Positions 1 to 7,125 of a stretch of DNA of 13,723 nt are shown here, piece by piece. Positions within the stretch are counted from its first letter, which is position 1. Every line of letters starts with the position of its first letter. This DNA comes from Alphaproteobacteria bacterium (GTDB lineage Bacteria; Pseudomonadota; Alphaproteobacteria; VGEJ01): positions 1-13,723 of the forward strand of contig VGEJ01000037.1 in NCBI GenBank assembly GCA_016869335.1, in the 5' to 3' direction. The notes beneath the pieces were generated by a model. The model was not told the origin of the DNA and ran no database searches. It saw only the letters and a program-made list of their open reading frames with translations. Made by a program: the position numbers and the translations under genes.

Positions 1-292
1 CATGGCGCGCGCCGGATACCCGGTCGAGGGCACGGCCCAGGTCTGGCACCGCATGGCGATCGTCGATCCCGAGAGCATTGGCAGGCAAGGCTCCCATCCG
101 GCGACTGCCCAACGATTCATTGCGCTCGAGCAGACCATCGCCGAGATCGCCGGCAAGGTCGCTGCCGGTCAGGCACTCCGTCCCGAGGTTCGCGAGCGCA
201 AGCCCGCCGCGAAAGCCACCGACGACGGCGGCCTGGAGAGTGGCCCGGGGTGGTCGCGCGGCGACTACAACACAGAGGCCAACGGCAGGTAA
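1..292 (+). CDS. M48-family metallopeptidase, C-terminal fragment
   Basis: The gene runs in from the left edge. Only about the last 96 codons are visible, ending in TAA at 290-292. The fragment contains W-H-R-M-A followed by S-H-P-A-T-A-Q-R-F-I-A-L-E. This matches the conserved C-terminal block of M48 (Ste24p/HtpX-like) zinc proteases, in which a helix is followed by the 'SHPxTxxRxxxL' signature. The charged K/R/E tail after about residue 55 is typical of variable M48 C-termini. The catalytic HExxH motif would lie upstream of the window and cannot be checked, so activity, signal peptide and start are unknown. The ATG at position 2 is probably an internal methionine. Known of the family: such proteins degrade or quality-control envelope proteins. 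The next gene, ilvD, is 89 bp away and functionally unrelated. Confidence 0.72.
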   Translation, partial: MARAGYPVEGTAQVWHRMAIVDPESIGRQGSHPATAQRFIALEQTIAEIAGKVAAGQALRPEVRERKPAAKATDDGGLESGPGWSRGDYNTEANGR

Positions 293-381
293 CTGGGCCA
301 GGCGCGAGCAGGGCTGTTGGTGAAAGGCAGCCAATCGCGCTATTCGTAGCGGCGGCCAGAGCCAGCAGCACGGAGCCCGCC

Positions 382-2106
382 ATGGACGCCAAGACCTTCG
401 ACAAATCGCGCCTGCCCAGCCGGCACGTCTCGGTCGGGCCGGCGAGCGCGCCGCATCGCTCCTACTACTACGCGATGGGCATGACGGAGGCCGAGATCGC
501 GCGCCCCTTCGTCGGGGTGGTCACGACCTGGAACGAGGCGGCGCCCTGCAACATCGCGCTCGCGCGCCAGGCCCAGGCGGCCAAGAAAGGGGTGAAGGCC
601 GCCGGCGGCACGCCGCGCGAGTTCACCACCATCACCGTGACCGATGGCATCGCGATGGGCCACGAGGGCATGAAGTCCTCCCTCGTCAGCCGCGAGGTGA
701 TCGCCGACTCGGTCGAGCTGACGGTGCGCGGCCATTGCTACGATGCGCTCGTCGGCCTTGCCGGGTGCGACAAGTCGCTGCCCGGCCTGATGATGGCGAT
801 GGTCCGCCTCAACGTGCCCTCGGTGTTCCTCTACGGTGGCTCGATCCTGCCCGGCCGCTTCCGCAATCGCGACGTCACGGTGGTCGATGTGTTTGAGGCG
901 GTCGGCCGGCACAGCGTCGGCGCCATGGACGATGCGACGCTCCACGAGCTCGAATGCGTCGCCTGCCCCTCGGCCGGCTCGTGCGGCGGCCAGTTCACCG
1001 CCAACACCATGGCCTGCGTCGCCGAGGCGATGGGGCTTGCGCTGCCCGGCTCGGGCGGCGCGCCGGCGCCCTACGACTCGCGCGATTCCTACGCCGAGGC
1101 CGCGGGCGAGCAGGTGATGTACCTGGTCGCCCAGAACATCCGCGCGCGCGACATCATCACCCGCGAGGCGCTCGAGAACGCGGCGGTCGTCGTTGCCGCG
1201 ACCGGCGGCTCGACCAACGCCGGGCTGCATCTGCCGGCGATCGCCCACGAGGCCGGCATCGACTTCGATCTGCACGAGGTGTGCGCGATCTTCCGGCGCA
1301 CGCCCTACCTCGCCGATCTCAAGCCGGGCGGCCGCTACGTCGCCAAGGACATGTGGGAGGCGGGCGGCATGACGATGCTGCTCAAGACGCTGCTCGATGG
1401 CGGCTTCCTGCACGGCGATTGCCTGACCGTGACCGGTCGCACCATGCGCGAGAACCTGGAGGGCGTGGTGTTCAACGAGGGCCAGGACGTGATGCGTCCC
1501 CACGACCGGCCGCTGTCGCCGACGGGCGGCGTGGTGGGTCTCAGGGGCAACCTCGCGCCGCAGGGCGCGATCGTGAAGGTCGCGGGGCTGAAGCGGCTCA
1601 CTTTCAGCGGTCCGGCGCACGTCTTCGAGTGCGAGGAGGACGCCTTCCGCGCGGTGCAAGAGCGCGCCTACAAGGAGGGCGAGGTGCTGATCATCCGCAA
1701 CGAGGGCCCGCGCGGCGGGCCGGGCATGCGCGAGATGCTCTCCACCACCTCGGCGATCTACGGCCAGGGCATGGGCGAGAAGGTGGCGCTGGTCACGGAT
1801 GGCCGCTTCTCGGGCGGCACGCGCGGCTTCTGCATCGGCCACGTCGGGCCGGAGGCGGCGGTCGGCGGGCCGATCGGCCTTCTGCGCGATGGCGACATCA
1901 TCGATATCGACGCCGAGAAGGGTCTCATCGCGGTGCGCCTGACCGAGGCCGAACTCGCCTCGCGGCGCCAGGCGTGGCGGTCGCCCAGGCCCAATTTCGG
2001 CTCGGGCACGCTGTGGAAGTACGCTCAGATCGTGGGCGATGCCGAGAAGGGCGCCGTCACCCATCCCGGCGGCAAGGCCGAGCTGCGCTGCTACGCCGAC
2101 ATCTGA
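382..2106 (+). CDS. ilvD: Dihydroxy-acid dehydratase
   Basis: IlvD dehydrates 2,3-dihydroxy-isovalerate and 2,3-dihydroxy-3-methylvalerate to the 2-keto acids that precede valine/leucine and isoleucine, in the cytoplasm. The protein is 574 aa. Three cysteines expected to hold the Fe-S cluster are visible: C56 (NEAAPCN), C129 (GCDKSLPG) and C201 (PSAGSCGGQF). D88 (TDGIAMGH) and D130 fit the Mg site, and K131 fits the modified lysine known in this family. The C-terminal SGGTRGF motif starts at S477, the presumed catalytic serine. Length and motifs resemble the shorter plant/Mycobacterium-like branch, whose members can carry a [2Fe-2S] cluster, more than the 616-aa E. coli enzyme; the cluster type is inferred. 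The start was set at ATG 382, with GGAG at 372-375, 6 nt upstream. In-frame codons further upstream overlap the preceding gene and do not look like IlvD. It converges on the DUF899 gene with a 9-bp gap. A related sugar-acid dehydratase is possible but less likely. Confidence 0.95.
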   Translation: MDAKTFDKSRLPSRHVSVGPASAPHRSYYYAMGMTEAEIARPFVGVVTTWNEAAPCNIALARQAQAAKKGVKAAGGTPREFTTITVTDGIAMGHEGMKSSLVSREVIADSVELTVRGHCYDALVGLAGCDKSLPGLMMAMVRLNVPSVFLYGGSILPGRFRNRDVTVVDVFEAVGRHSVGAMDDATLHELECVACPSAGSCGGQFTANTMACVAEAMGLALPGSGGAPAPYDSRDSYAEAAGEQVMYLVAQNIRARDIITREALENAAVVVAATGGSTNAGLHLPAIAHEAGIDFDLHEVCAIFRRTPYLADLKPGGRYVAKDMWEAGGMTMLLKTLLDGGFLHGDCLTVTGRTMRENLEGVVFNEGQDVMRPHDRPLSPTGGVVGLRGNLAPQGAIVKVAGLKRLTFSGPAHVFECEEDAFRAVQERAYKEGEVLIIRNEGPRGGPGMREMLSTTSAIYGQGMGEKVALVTDGRFSGGTRGFCIGHVGPEAAVGGPIGLLRDGDIIDIDAEKGLIAVRLTEAELASRRQAWRSPRPNFGSGTLWKYAQIVGDAEKGAVTHPGGKAELRCYADI

Positions 2107-2115
2107 TCGGCGCGG

Positions 2116-2826
2116 TCAGGTGCCGTAGCGATCGTGGTGGCGCAGCCACGCCATCGTCCATTCTTCTTTCTCCTCCTCCTCGTCGCGACCCTTGGGCGCG
2201 AGGTCGAGGTAGTTGTAGGTGCCGATCAGCGGGTCGAGCCCGCGGGCGTAGGTCGAGTAGGTGTGGAAGACCTCGCCCACGGCGTTCTTGCAGAAAACAC
2301 TGAGGCCGGGCGCCTCGTCGCTCGGAAACTCGCTCTTGCGGAAGTTGTAGAGGACTTCACCCTTGGCGAGTTCTTCGGGGCTGAAGGAGACGTGGAAGTC
2401 GTGGCTGAAGCTGCTGCCGTACGAGGACACCCACTTGAACTTCCAGCCCATCCGCTCCTTGAACGCCTGGAGCTTGGCGAGCGGGGCGCGTGACACCACG
2501 ACGAGGGTCACGTCGCGGTTGGCGAGACGGGCGGTGACGCCGTCGAACCCGTCGGCCAGGAAGGAGCAGCTCTTGCAGCGCTCCTCCCAGTCCGGCCCGG
2601 ATATGAAGTGATAGGTCATGAGCTGGCTCCGTCCGGCGAACAACTCGGCCAGCGTCTCTTTGCCGGCGGGCCCCTCGAACACGTAGGTCTTCTCGACCTT
2701 GGTCCACGGCCGCGCGCGGCGCTCGGCGCTGAGCGCATCGCGTACGCGGTTGAACTCCTTCTCCTTCTGCAACAGCGCCTGGCGCGCCGCCAGCCACTGC
2801 TCATGCGAGACGATGGAATGCGTCAT
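2116..2826 (-). CDS. DUF899 family thioredoxin-like protein
   Basis: This 236-aa protein matches the DUF899 family (thioredoxin-fold-related, biochemical role not established). Diagnostic stretches are the LTYHF-like block (LMTYHFISGPDW, residues 69-80), C-K-S-C at 84-87 (a CxxC pair placed like a thioredoxin active site), LVVVSRAPL at 108-116, and the C-terminal FHTYSTYARG plus M-A-W-L-R-H-H-D. An acidic run rich in glutamate (about residues 215-222) precedes the C-terminus. No signal peptide or membrane segment is seen, so it is probably cytoplasmic. The start is ATG at 2826, with GGAG 7 nt upstream (complement of 2834-2837); an in-frame extension to 2859 would bypass this ribosome site. 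It stands alone and convergent to ilvD, with its own promoter and a palindromic operator candidate at 2864-2906. Redox function is inferred only from CxxC. Confidence 0.88.
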   Translation of the reverse strand: MTHSIVSHEQWLAARQALLQKEKEFNRVRDALSAERRARPWTKVEKTYVFEGPAGKETLAELFAGRSQLMTYHFISGPDWEERCKSCSFLADGFDGVTARLANRDVTLVVVSRAPLAKLQAFKERMGWKFKWVSSYGSSFSHDFHVSFSPEELAKGEVLYNFRKSEFPSDEAPGLSVFCKNAVGEVFHTYSTYARGLDPLIGTYNYLDLAPKGRDEEEEKEEWTMAWLRHHDRYGT

Positions 2827-2839
2827 GTCCGATCTCCGC

Positions 2840-2856
2840 GCCGGCGCCGCGCCGGC
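2840..2856. repeat. 17-nt GC palindrome in the DUF899 5' leader
   Basis: Two perfect 8-bp arms (2840-2847 and 2849-2856) flank a single central base, between the operator candidate and the GGAG ribosome site of the DUF899 gene. In the transcript it would form a very stable short stem 2 nt from the Shine-Dalgarno sequence. The local sequence is extremely GC-rich, so a chance origin is possible. Confidence 0.4.
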
Positions 2857-2863
2857 CAATACA

Positions 2864-2877
2864 TAACCGCTCGGTTA
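2864..2877. promoter_or_regulatory. Palindromic operator candidate (TAACCG-CT-CGGTTA)
   Basis: This is a perfect inverted repeat with 6-bp arms and a 2-bp centre, directly abutting the predicted -10 of the DUF899 promoter and covering the expected transcription start. AT-containing dyads of the form AACCGnnCGGTT are a common shape for operators of TetR/AcrR-type repressors. Position and symmetry suggest repression by steric block. No such regulator gene is in the window, so the binding protein is unknown. Confidence 0.55.
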
Positions 2878-2906
2878 CCTATCGTCCGCCCAGACCCCGC
2901 TGTCAA
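2878..2906 (-). promoter_or_regulatory. Predicted sigma70-type promoter of the DUF899 gene
   Basis: Read on the minus strand, a perfect -35 hexamer TTGACA (complement of 2901-2906) is followed by a 17-bp spacer and GATAGG (complement of 2878-2883) as a -10 matching 3 of 6 consensus bases. It lies in the 89-bp gap between xthA and the DUF899 gene, and the palindrome at 2864-2877 starts immediately downstream of the -10. The weak -10 keeps confidence moderate. Confidence 0.5.
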
Positions 2907-2915
2907 CCGCTTGCG

Positions 2916-3692
2916 CTACGTGGCGTCGGCGAGGTCGCACCAGACCGGGCCGTGGTCGGAGGGGTTGGGCCGGGCGCGGGGGGCGGCGTCGATGTCGCAG
3001 CCGCTCAAGCGGTCGGCCGCTTGGGGCGAGAGCAGCAGGTGGTCGATGCGCAGGCCCTCGTTCGCTTTCCAATAGCGGGCGCGGTAGTCCCAGTAGGAGT
3101 AGCGCGCCGGCTCTGGGTGCAGGGCGCGGAAAGCATCGGTCAGCCCGAGCCACTCGAGCTTGCGAAAGCGGGCCCGTTCTTCCGGGTGATAGCAGAGCGT
3201 GCCAGCAAGCTTCTCCGGGTCATACACATCGGCCGGCTCGGGCGCGACGTTGTAGTCGCCGCCCAGCACGAACGCCTCCTCGTACGCGAGCAACGCGCGC
3301 GCCCGGTCGTACAGGCGGTCGAGGAAGGCGAGCTTGGCGGCGAACCGGTCGGAGGCGAGGTCGGTGCCTTGCGGCACGTAGACCGAGGCCACCCGCACCC
3401 CGCCGCTCACCGCCTCGAGGTAGCGGGCACCCTCATCGGCGGCGACGCCGGGCAGGGCGCGCGTCACGTCCTCGAGCGGGAAGCGCGACAGGATGGCGAC
3501 GCCGTTGTAGGTCCGCTGGCCGTGGAGCGCGAGGTTGTAGCCGAGGTCACCGATCTCGAGTGCCGGGAAGTTGTGATCCTCGGTCTTGGTCTCCTGAAGG
3601 AGCGCGATGTCGGGCCGCGCCTCGCGGAGCCAGTCGAGCACGTTCGGCAGCCGCGCCCGGATCGAGTTGACGTTGAAGGCGGCGATGCGCAC
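2916..3692 (-). CDS. xthA: Exodeoxyribonuclease III (AP endonuclease)
   Basis: This 258-aa enzyme of the ExoIII branch of the EEP (endonuclease/exonuclease/phosphatase) superfamily cleaves DNA 5' to abasic sites and removes 3'-blocking groups in base-excision repair. All core residues are visible: N7 (AFNVNS), E34 (LLQETK), Y105 (VYVPQG), D146 and N148 (GGDYN), D217 (RIDHLLLS) and the terminal S-D-H at 245-247. The conserved W-D-Y-R at 201-204 is also present. Length matches the family (about 255-270). Translation starts at GTG 3692, because the N-terminal MRIAAFNVNSIR motif begins there and no closer ATG exists in frame. No strong Shine-Dalgarno sequence precedes it, so coupling to the upstream erpA-like gene (22-bp gap) is plausible. 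It is the second gene of an erpA-xthA unit. Confidence 0.95.
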   Translation of the reverse strand: MRIAAFNVNSIRARLPNVLDWLREARPDIALLQETKTEDHNFPALEIGDLGYNLALHGQRTYNGVAILSRFPLEDVTRALPGVAADEGARYLEAVSGGVRVASVYVPQGTDLASDRFAAKLAFLDRLYDRARALLAYEEAFVLGGDYNVAPEPADVYDPEKLAGTLCYHPEERARFRKLEWLGLTDAFRALHPEPARYSYWDYRARYWKANEGLRIDHLLLSPQAADRLSGCDIDAAPRARPNPSDHGPVWCDLADAT

Positions 3693-3714
3693 AAAGCGGG
3701 GCGGGGCTACTCGC

Positions 3715-4062
3715 TCAGCCGACGGCGAAAGAGGCGCCGCAGCTGCACGAGGCGGTGGCGTTCGGGTTGCGCACCTTGAACGAGGCGCCGATCAGCTCCT
3801 CGACGAAATCCACCTCGGCGCCGCCGAGGAACTCCTGCGAGACCGGATCGACGACCACCGTCACCTCGCCGGCCGCGAGCACAAGATCGTCACCGTTGCG
3901 GGTGCGGTCCAGCGCAAAGCCGTACTGAAACCCGGAGCAGCCGCCGCCCGAGACGGTGATACGGAACACCGTCTCCGGCGGCTCGCCGGACAGGATGGTC
4001 CGCAGACGGCGCAGCGCGCTTTCGGTCAGGGTGACGGCAGGGGTATCGTTGGGTGTGGTCAT
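3715..4062 (-). CDS. erpA: A-type iron-sulfur cluster carrier, ErpA/IscA family
   Basis: A-type carriers accept Fe-S clusters from a scaffold and deliver them to apo-enzymes in the cytoplasm. This 115-aa protein has the three invariant cysteines: C42 in SGGGCSGFQY, and C106 and C108 in the C-terminal ASCSCGASF (CxC). LTESALRRL (12-20) and DPVSQEFLGGAEVDFVEEL (72-90) are the other family blocks. Whether it is the functional equivalent of E. coli ErpA, IscA or SufA cannot be decided from sequence alone; ErpA is favoured because no isc or suf genes are nearby and because this gene is often beside xthA and dgt in alphaproteobacteria. The start is ATG 4062, with only a weak GGA about 12 nt upstream. 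It is first in a two-gene unit with xthA and divergent from dgt (91-bp gap). Nearby client candidates include the Fe-S enzyme IlvD. Confidence 0.9.
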   Translation of the reverse strand: MTTPNDTPAVTLTESALRRLRTILSGEPPETVFRITVSGGGCSGFQYGFALDRTRNGDDLVLAAGEVTVVVDPVSQEFLGGAEVDFVEELIGASFKVRNPNATASCSCGASFAVG

Positions 4063-4085
4063 GCCACGTCATCCAAGGGGTATCT

Positions 4086-4115
4086 GTTATCTAAGGTACG
4101 CTGTGCCGCTGTCAA
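4086..4115 (-). promoter_or_regulatory. Predicted sigma70-type promoter of erpA-xthA
   Basis: On the minus strand a perfect TTGACA (complement of 4110-4115) is followed by TAGATA (complement of 4088-4093, 16-bp spacer) or GATAAC (complement of 4086-4091, 18-bp spacer, 4 of 6 consensus bases). It is the only AT-rich spot in the 91-bp divergent gap, about 25 bp upstream of the erpA start. A direct repeat TATCT (4081-4085 and 4088-4092) overlaps the -10. Confidence 0.6.
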
Positions 4116-4127
4116 TTTGTTGATCGT

Positions 4128-4153
4128 GGCGGGACCCGGCGGTAGGGTCCGCC
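4128..4153 (+). promoter_or_regulatory. Hairpin immediately before the dgt start codon
   Basis: The RNA can fold as GGACCC (4132-4137) against GGGTCC (4145-4150), extended past a single-G bulge (4131) by GGC (4128-4130) with GCC (4151-4153). This gives nine base pairs with a 7-nt loop. The 3' arm ends one base before the dgt ATG and contains the only plausible Shine-Dalgarno sequence, AGGG at 4144-4147. It could restrain translation of dgt and the operon behind it. It has no U-run and is not a terminator. Confidence 0.45.
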
Positions 4154-5341
4154 ATGGTCGGGCCGAGCCGGCGCGCTCCGTTCGCATGCGATCCAGCGCG
4201 AAGCCGCGGCCGCCGGCACCCCGAGCCGGAGAGCGCGACCCGGACCTGCTTCCAGCGCGACCGCGACCGCATCGTTCATTCCACCGCCTTCCGCCGGCTC
4301 AAGCACAAGACCCAGGTGTTCGTGTACCACGAGGGCGACTACTACCGGACACGCCTGACCCACTCGCTCGAAGTGGCGCAGATCGCGCGCTCGATCAGCC
4401 GCCAGCTTAGCCTCGACGAGGACCTGACGGAGGCCCTGGCGCTGGCGCACGATCTCGGCCACACCCCGTTCGGCCACGCCGGCGAGGAGGCGCTCCACGC
4501 GTGCATGGCGCCTCATGGAGGGTTCGACCACAACGCCCAGACCCTGCGCATCCTGACCCGGCTCGAGCAGCGCTATGCCGAGTTCGATGGCCTAAACCTG
4601 ACGTGGGAGGCGCTCGAGGGCGTCGTCAAGCACAACGGCCCGCTGCTCGGCCGCGATGGCGTGCCGGTGCGGCCGCCGCTGCCGGCGGCCATCGCCCAAT
4701 ACGGCCGCGAGCACGATCTCGAACTCGCGACGTGGCCGAGCGCCGAGGCGCAGGTGGCCGCGCTGTCCGACGACATCGCGTACAACAACCACGACATCGA
4801 CGATGGCTTGCGCGCGGGCCTGTTCGAGCTGGCTGAACTGGCTGCCGTCCCGCTGGTCGGGGACGTATTGACCCTGGTGATGCAAACCTATCCAGGCATC
4901 GAGCGCGGGCGTCTGGTGCACGAGACCATCCGCCGGGTCATCGACCGCATGGTGCAGGACCTGATCGGCGAGACGGAGCGCCGCATCACCGCCGCGGGAC
5001 CGCAAAGCGCGGCCGAGGTCCGTGCGCTCGGTCGTCCGCTCGTTGCGTTCTCTCCGGCCATGGCCGAACACGACCGCACGCTGAAGGACTTTCTCCTCCG
5101 CCGCATGTACACCCACTACCGCCTGAACCGCTCTCACGCCAAAGCGCGCCGCATCGTGACCGACCTGTTCGGTTTCCTGTTGTCCGAGCCCGACTGCCTG
5201 CCCGACGAATGGCGGGCGCGGGCGGCCGGACCCAGCCATCCGGTGACGGCCCGGCTCGTCGCCGACTACATCGCCGGGATGACCGACCGCTACGCCATCG
5301 CCGAAGCCCGGCGCCTGTTCGAGCTGGATACGGGCATCTGA
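4154..5341 (+). CDS. dgt: dGTP triphosphohydrolase-like protein (HD superfamily)
   Basis: The enzyme hydrolyses dNTPs to deoxynucleosides and triphosphate, adjusting cytoplasmic dNTP pools. The 395-aa protein shows the N-terminal SRGRRHPEPES block (17-27), RDRDRIVHSTAFRRLKHKTQ (35-54), and the HD metal-site residues H70 (RLTHSLEV), H99 and D100 (AHDLGHTPFGH) and D206 (ALSDDIAYNNHDIDD). Length and N-terminus match the alphaproteobacterial dGTPase-like type rather than the 505-aa E. coli Dgt, so substrate preference may be broader than dGTP. The start is ATG 4154, in frame with the conserved 'APFACDPARSRGR' leader. It is preceded directly by a strong hairpin (4128-4153). It is the first gene of a tight seven-gene run, with only 3 nt separating its stop from argS. 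Confidence 0.93.
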   Translation: MVGPSRRAPFACDPARSRGRRHPEPESATRTCFQRDRDRIVHSTAFRRLKHKTQVFVYHEGDYYRTRLTHSLEVAQIARSISRQLSLDEDLTEALALAHDLGHTPFGHAGEEALHACMAPHGGFDHNAQTLRILTRLEQRYAEFDGLNLTWEALEGVVKHNGPLLGRDGVPVRPPLPAAIAQYGREHDLELATWPSAEAQVAALSDDIAYNNHDIDDGLRAGLFELAELAAVPLVGDVLTLVMQTYPGIERGRLVHETIRRVIDRMVQDLIGETERRITAAGPQSAAEVRALGRPLVAFSPAMAEHDRTLKDFLLRRMYTHYRLNRSHAKARRIVTDLFGFLLSEPDCLPDEWRARAAGPSHPVTARLVADYIAGMTDRYAIAEARRLFELDTGI

Positions 5342-5344
5342 TCG

Positions 5345-7123
5345 ATGAACTATTTCGGCTACTTGAGGGACATCGTCAAGAATGAGATTGAGGCCGCGAC
5401 GGGGTGCGGCGAGCTCCCGACCGGGCTCGATCTCGGCGCGCTCGCGGTGACCCAGCCGCCCGAGGTCGCGCACGCCGACGCAGCCAGCAATGCGGCACTC
5501 GTGCTGGCGCGCCAGGCCAAGCAAGCGCCGCGCGAGATCGCCGCGTTGCTCGCGGAGCGGCTCGCCCGGCACCCCGATATCGTCGCGGCAACCACCGCGG
5601 GACCGGGCTTCATCAATCTCCGCCTGAGCGATGCGTTCTGGCGCGATCGGCTGCGCGAGGTACTGGCGGCGGGCGTGCGCTATGGCGATTCCCGGCTCGG
5701 CGGCGGGGCCGAGGTCAATGTCGAGTACGTCTCGGCCAACCCGACCGGGCCGCTACACGTCGGCCATGGGCGGGGCGCCGTGTTCGGCGATGCGCTGGCG
5801 GCGCTCCTCGAGAAGGCCGGCTACGCCGTCACCCGGGAGTACTACATCAACGACGCTGGCGAGCAGATGCGCGTGCTGGCCGACTCGCTCTTCCACCGCT
5901 ACCGCGAAGCGATGGGAGAGCAACCGGGGCCCGTGCCAGAGCGCAGCTATCCCGGCGAGTACCTCATCCCGGTGGCGGCCAAGATCGCCGAGGAGTCGCG
6001 CGCGCCCGGCGGAACGGACTGGCGCACCAAAAAGCGGGAGGAATGGCGCGAGTTCTTCGCTAACCGCGGCGTCGCCGAAATGATGGACGCAATCAAGGCG
6101 GACTTGGGCGCCCTTGGCATTCGTCACGACACGTTTTTCTCAGAACGCGACCTGCAAAGGCCCGACCACGACACGAGCGAGGTCGCCGAGACGGTGAAGC
6201 AGCTCATGCGCCAGGGCGATATCTACACAGGCGTGCTGGCGCCGCCCAAGGGCATGACGGTAGATGACTGGGAGCCGCGCCAGCAAGCGCTGTTCCGCGC
6301 CACCCGGTTCGGCGATGACATCGACCGCCCGTTGCAGAAGTCGAGCGGCGAGTGGACGTACTTCGCCTCCGACATCGCCTACCACCGCGACAAGTTCCGG
6401 CGCGGCTTTCGCACCATGATCGACGTCTGGGGCGCCGATCACGGCGGCTACGTCAAACGCATGAAGGCCGCGGTGGCGGCGATAACGGGCGGGCAGGGCG
6501 ACCTCGACGTCAAGATCTGCCAGCTCGTCAACGTGCTGAAGGATGGTCAGCCGGTGCGCATGTCGAAGCGGGCAGGGGATTTCATCGCGCTGCGCGCGGT
6601 GGTGGACGAGGTGGGCAAAGACGTGGTGCGTTTCATCATGCTGACGCGGCGCAACGATGCCCCGCTCGACTTCGATCTTGCGCGAGTCGTCGAGCAGTCG
6701 CGCGAGAACCCGGTATTCTACGTCCAGTACGCGCATGCTCGGGCCTGCTCGGTGCGGCGCCACGCCCGCGAGGCCTTCCCCGATCTCGACTTAGGCCCGA
6801 CGGCACTGCCGGCAGCCGATCTGACGCTGCTGGCCGATGCGGACGAGATCGGCCTGATCAAGCGCCTCGCCTATTGGCCCGAATTGGTCGAGAGTGCCGC
6901 CGTGGCGCATGAGCCGCACCGCATCACCTTCTATCTGCACGACGTCGCGGCCGCCTTCCACGCGCTATGGAACAAGGGCACGGGCGATGCAGCGCTGCGC
7001 TTCATCGTTGCGGAGCAGCGCTCGCTCACGCTGGCGCGCCTCGCGCTGGTTGTGGGCGTGGCCAGTGTCGTGGCATCCGGCCTCGCGGTGATCGGGGTCA
7101 CGCCGCTCGAGGAGCTGCGCTGA
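5345..7123 (+). CDS. argS: Arginyl-tRNA synthetase
   Basis: This class I synthetase charges tRNA-Arg with arginine in the cytoplasm. The 592-aa protein has, in order: the N-terminal ArgS-specific Add-1 (tRNA D-loop recognition) domain (about 1-100); VSANPTGPLHVGHGRG, with the HIGH-type motif H-V-G-H at 138-141; the Rossmann core; WGADHGGYVKRMKAA; the KMSKS-type motif R-M-S-K-R at 405-409; and the C-terminal helical DALR anticodon-binding domain, with ENPVFYVQYAHAR leading into it. Length is normal and no frameshift is seen. The start is ATG 5345, 3 nt after the dgt stop, so translational coupling is likely. It is co-oriented with and just upstream of the SPOR gene, an arrangement frequent in alphaproteobacteria. 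Confidence 0.97.
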   Translation: MNYFGYLRDIVKNEIEAATGCGELPTGLDLGALAVTQPPEVAHADAASNAALVLARQAKQAPREIAALLAERLARHPDIVAATTAGPGFINLRLSDAFWRDRLREVLAAGVRYGDSRLGGGAEVNVEYVSANPTGPLHVGHGRGAVFGDALAALLEKAGYAVTREYYINDAGEQMRVLADSLFHRYREAMGEQPGPVPERSYPGEYLIPVAAKIAEESRAPGGTDWRTKKREEWREFFANRGVAEMMDAIKADLGALGIRHDTFFSERDLQRPDHDTSEVAETVKQLMRQGDIYTGVLAPPKGMTVDDWEPRQQALFRATRFGDDIDRPLQKSSGEWTYFASDIAYHRDKFRRGFRTMIDVWGADHGGYVKRMKAAVAAITGGQGDLDVKICQLVNVLKDGQPVRMSKRAGDFIALRAVVDEVGKDVVRFIMLTRRNDAPLDFDLARVVEQSRENPVFYVQYAHARACSVRRHAREAFPDLDLGPTALPAADLTLLADADEIGLIKRLAYWPELVESAAVAHEPHRITFYLHDVAAAFHALWNKGTGDAALRFIVAEQRSLTLARLALVVGVASVVASGLAVIGVTPLEELR

Positions 7124-7125
7124 AA

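Noticed and set aside
317..346. A possible promoter for ilvD (TTGGTG, 18 bp, TATTCG).
   Set aside because: Both hexamers match consensus at only three positions, and nothing else supports it.
340..2064. A 574-codon open frame on the minus strand opposite ilvD.
   Set aside because: Its translation is Arg/Ala/His/Gly-rich low complexity with no family resemblance. It mirrors the ilvD coding frame, as expected in very GC-rich DNA where stops are rare in antisense.
954..2303. A 449-codon plus-strand frame overlapping ilvD and running into the convergent gene.
   Set aside because: It is an out-of-frame reading of ilvD, mostly arginine and alanine, without any domain signature.
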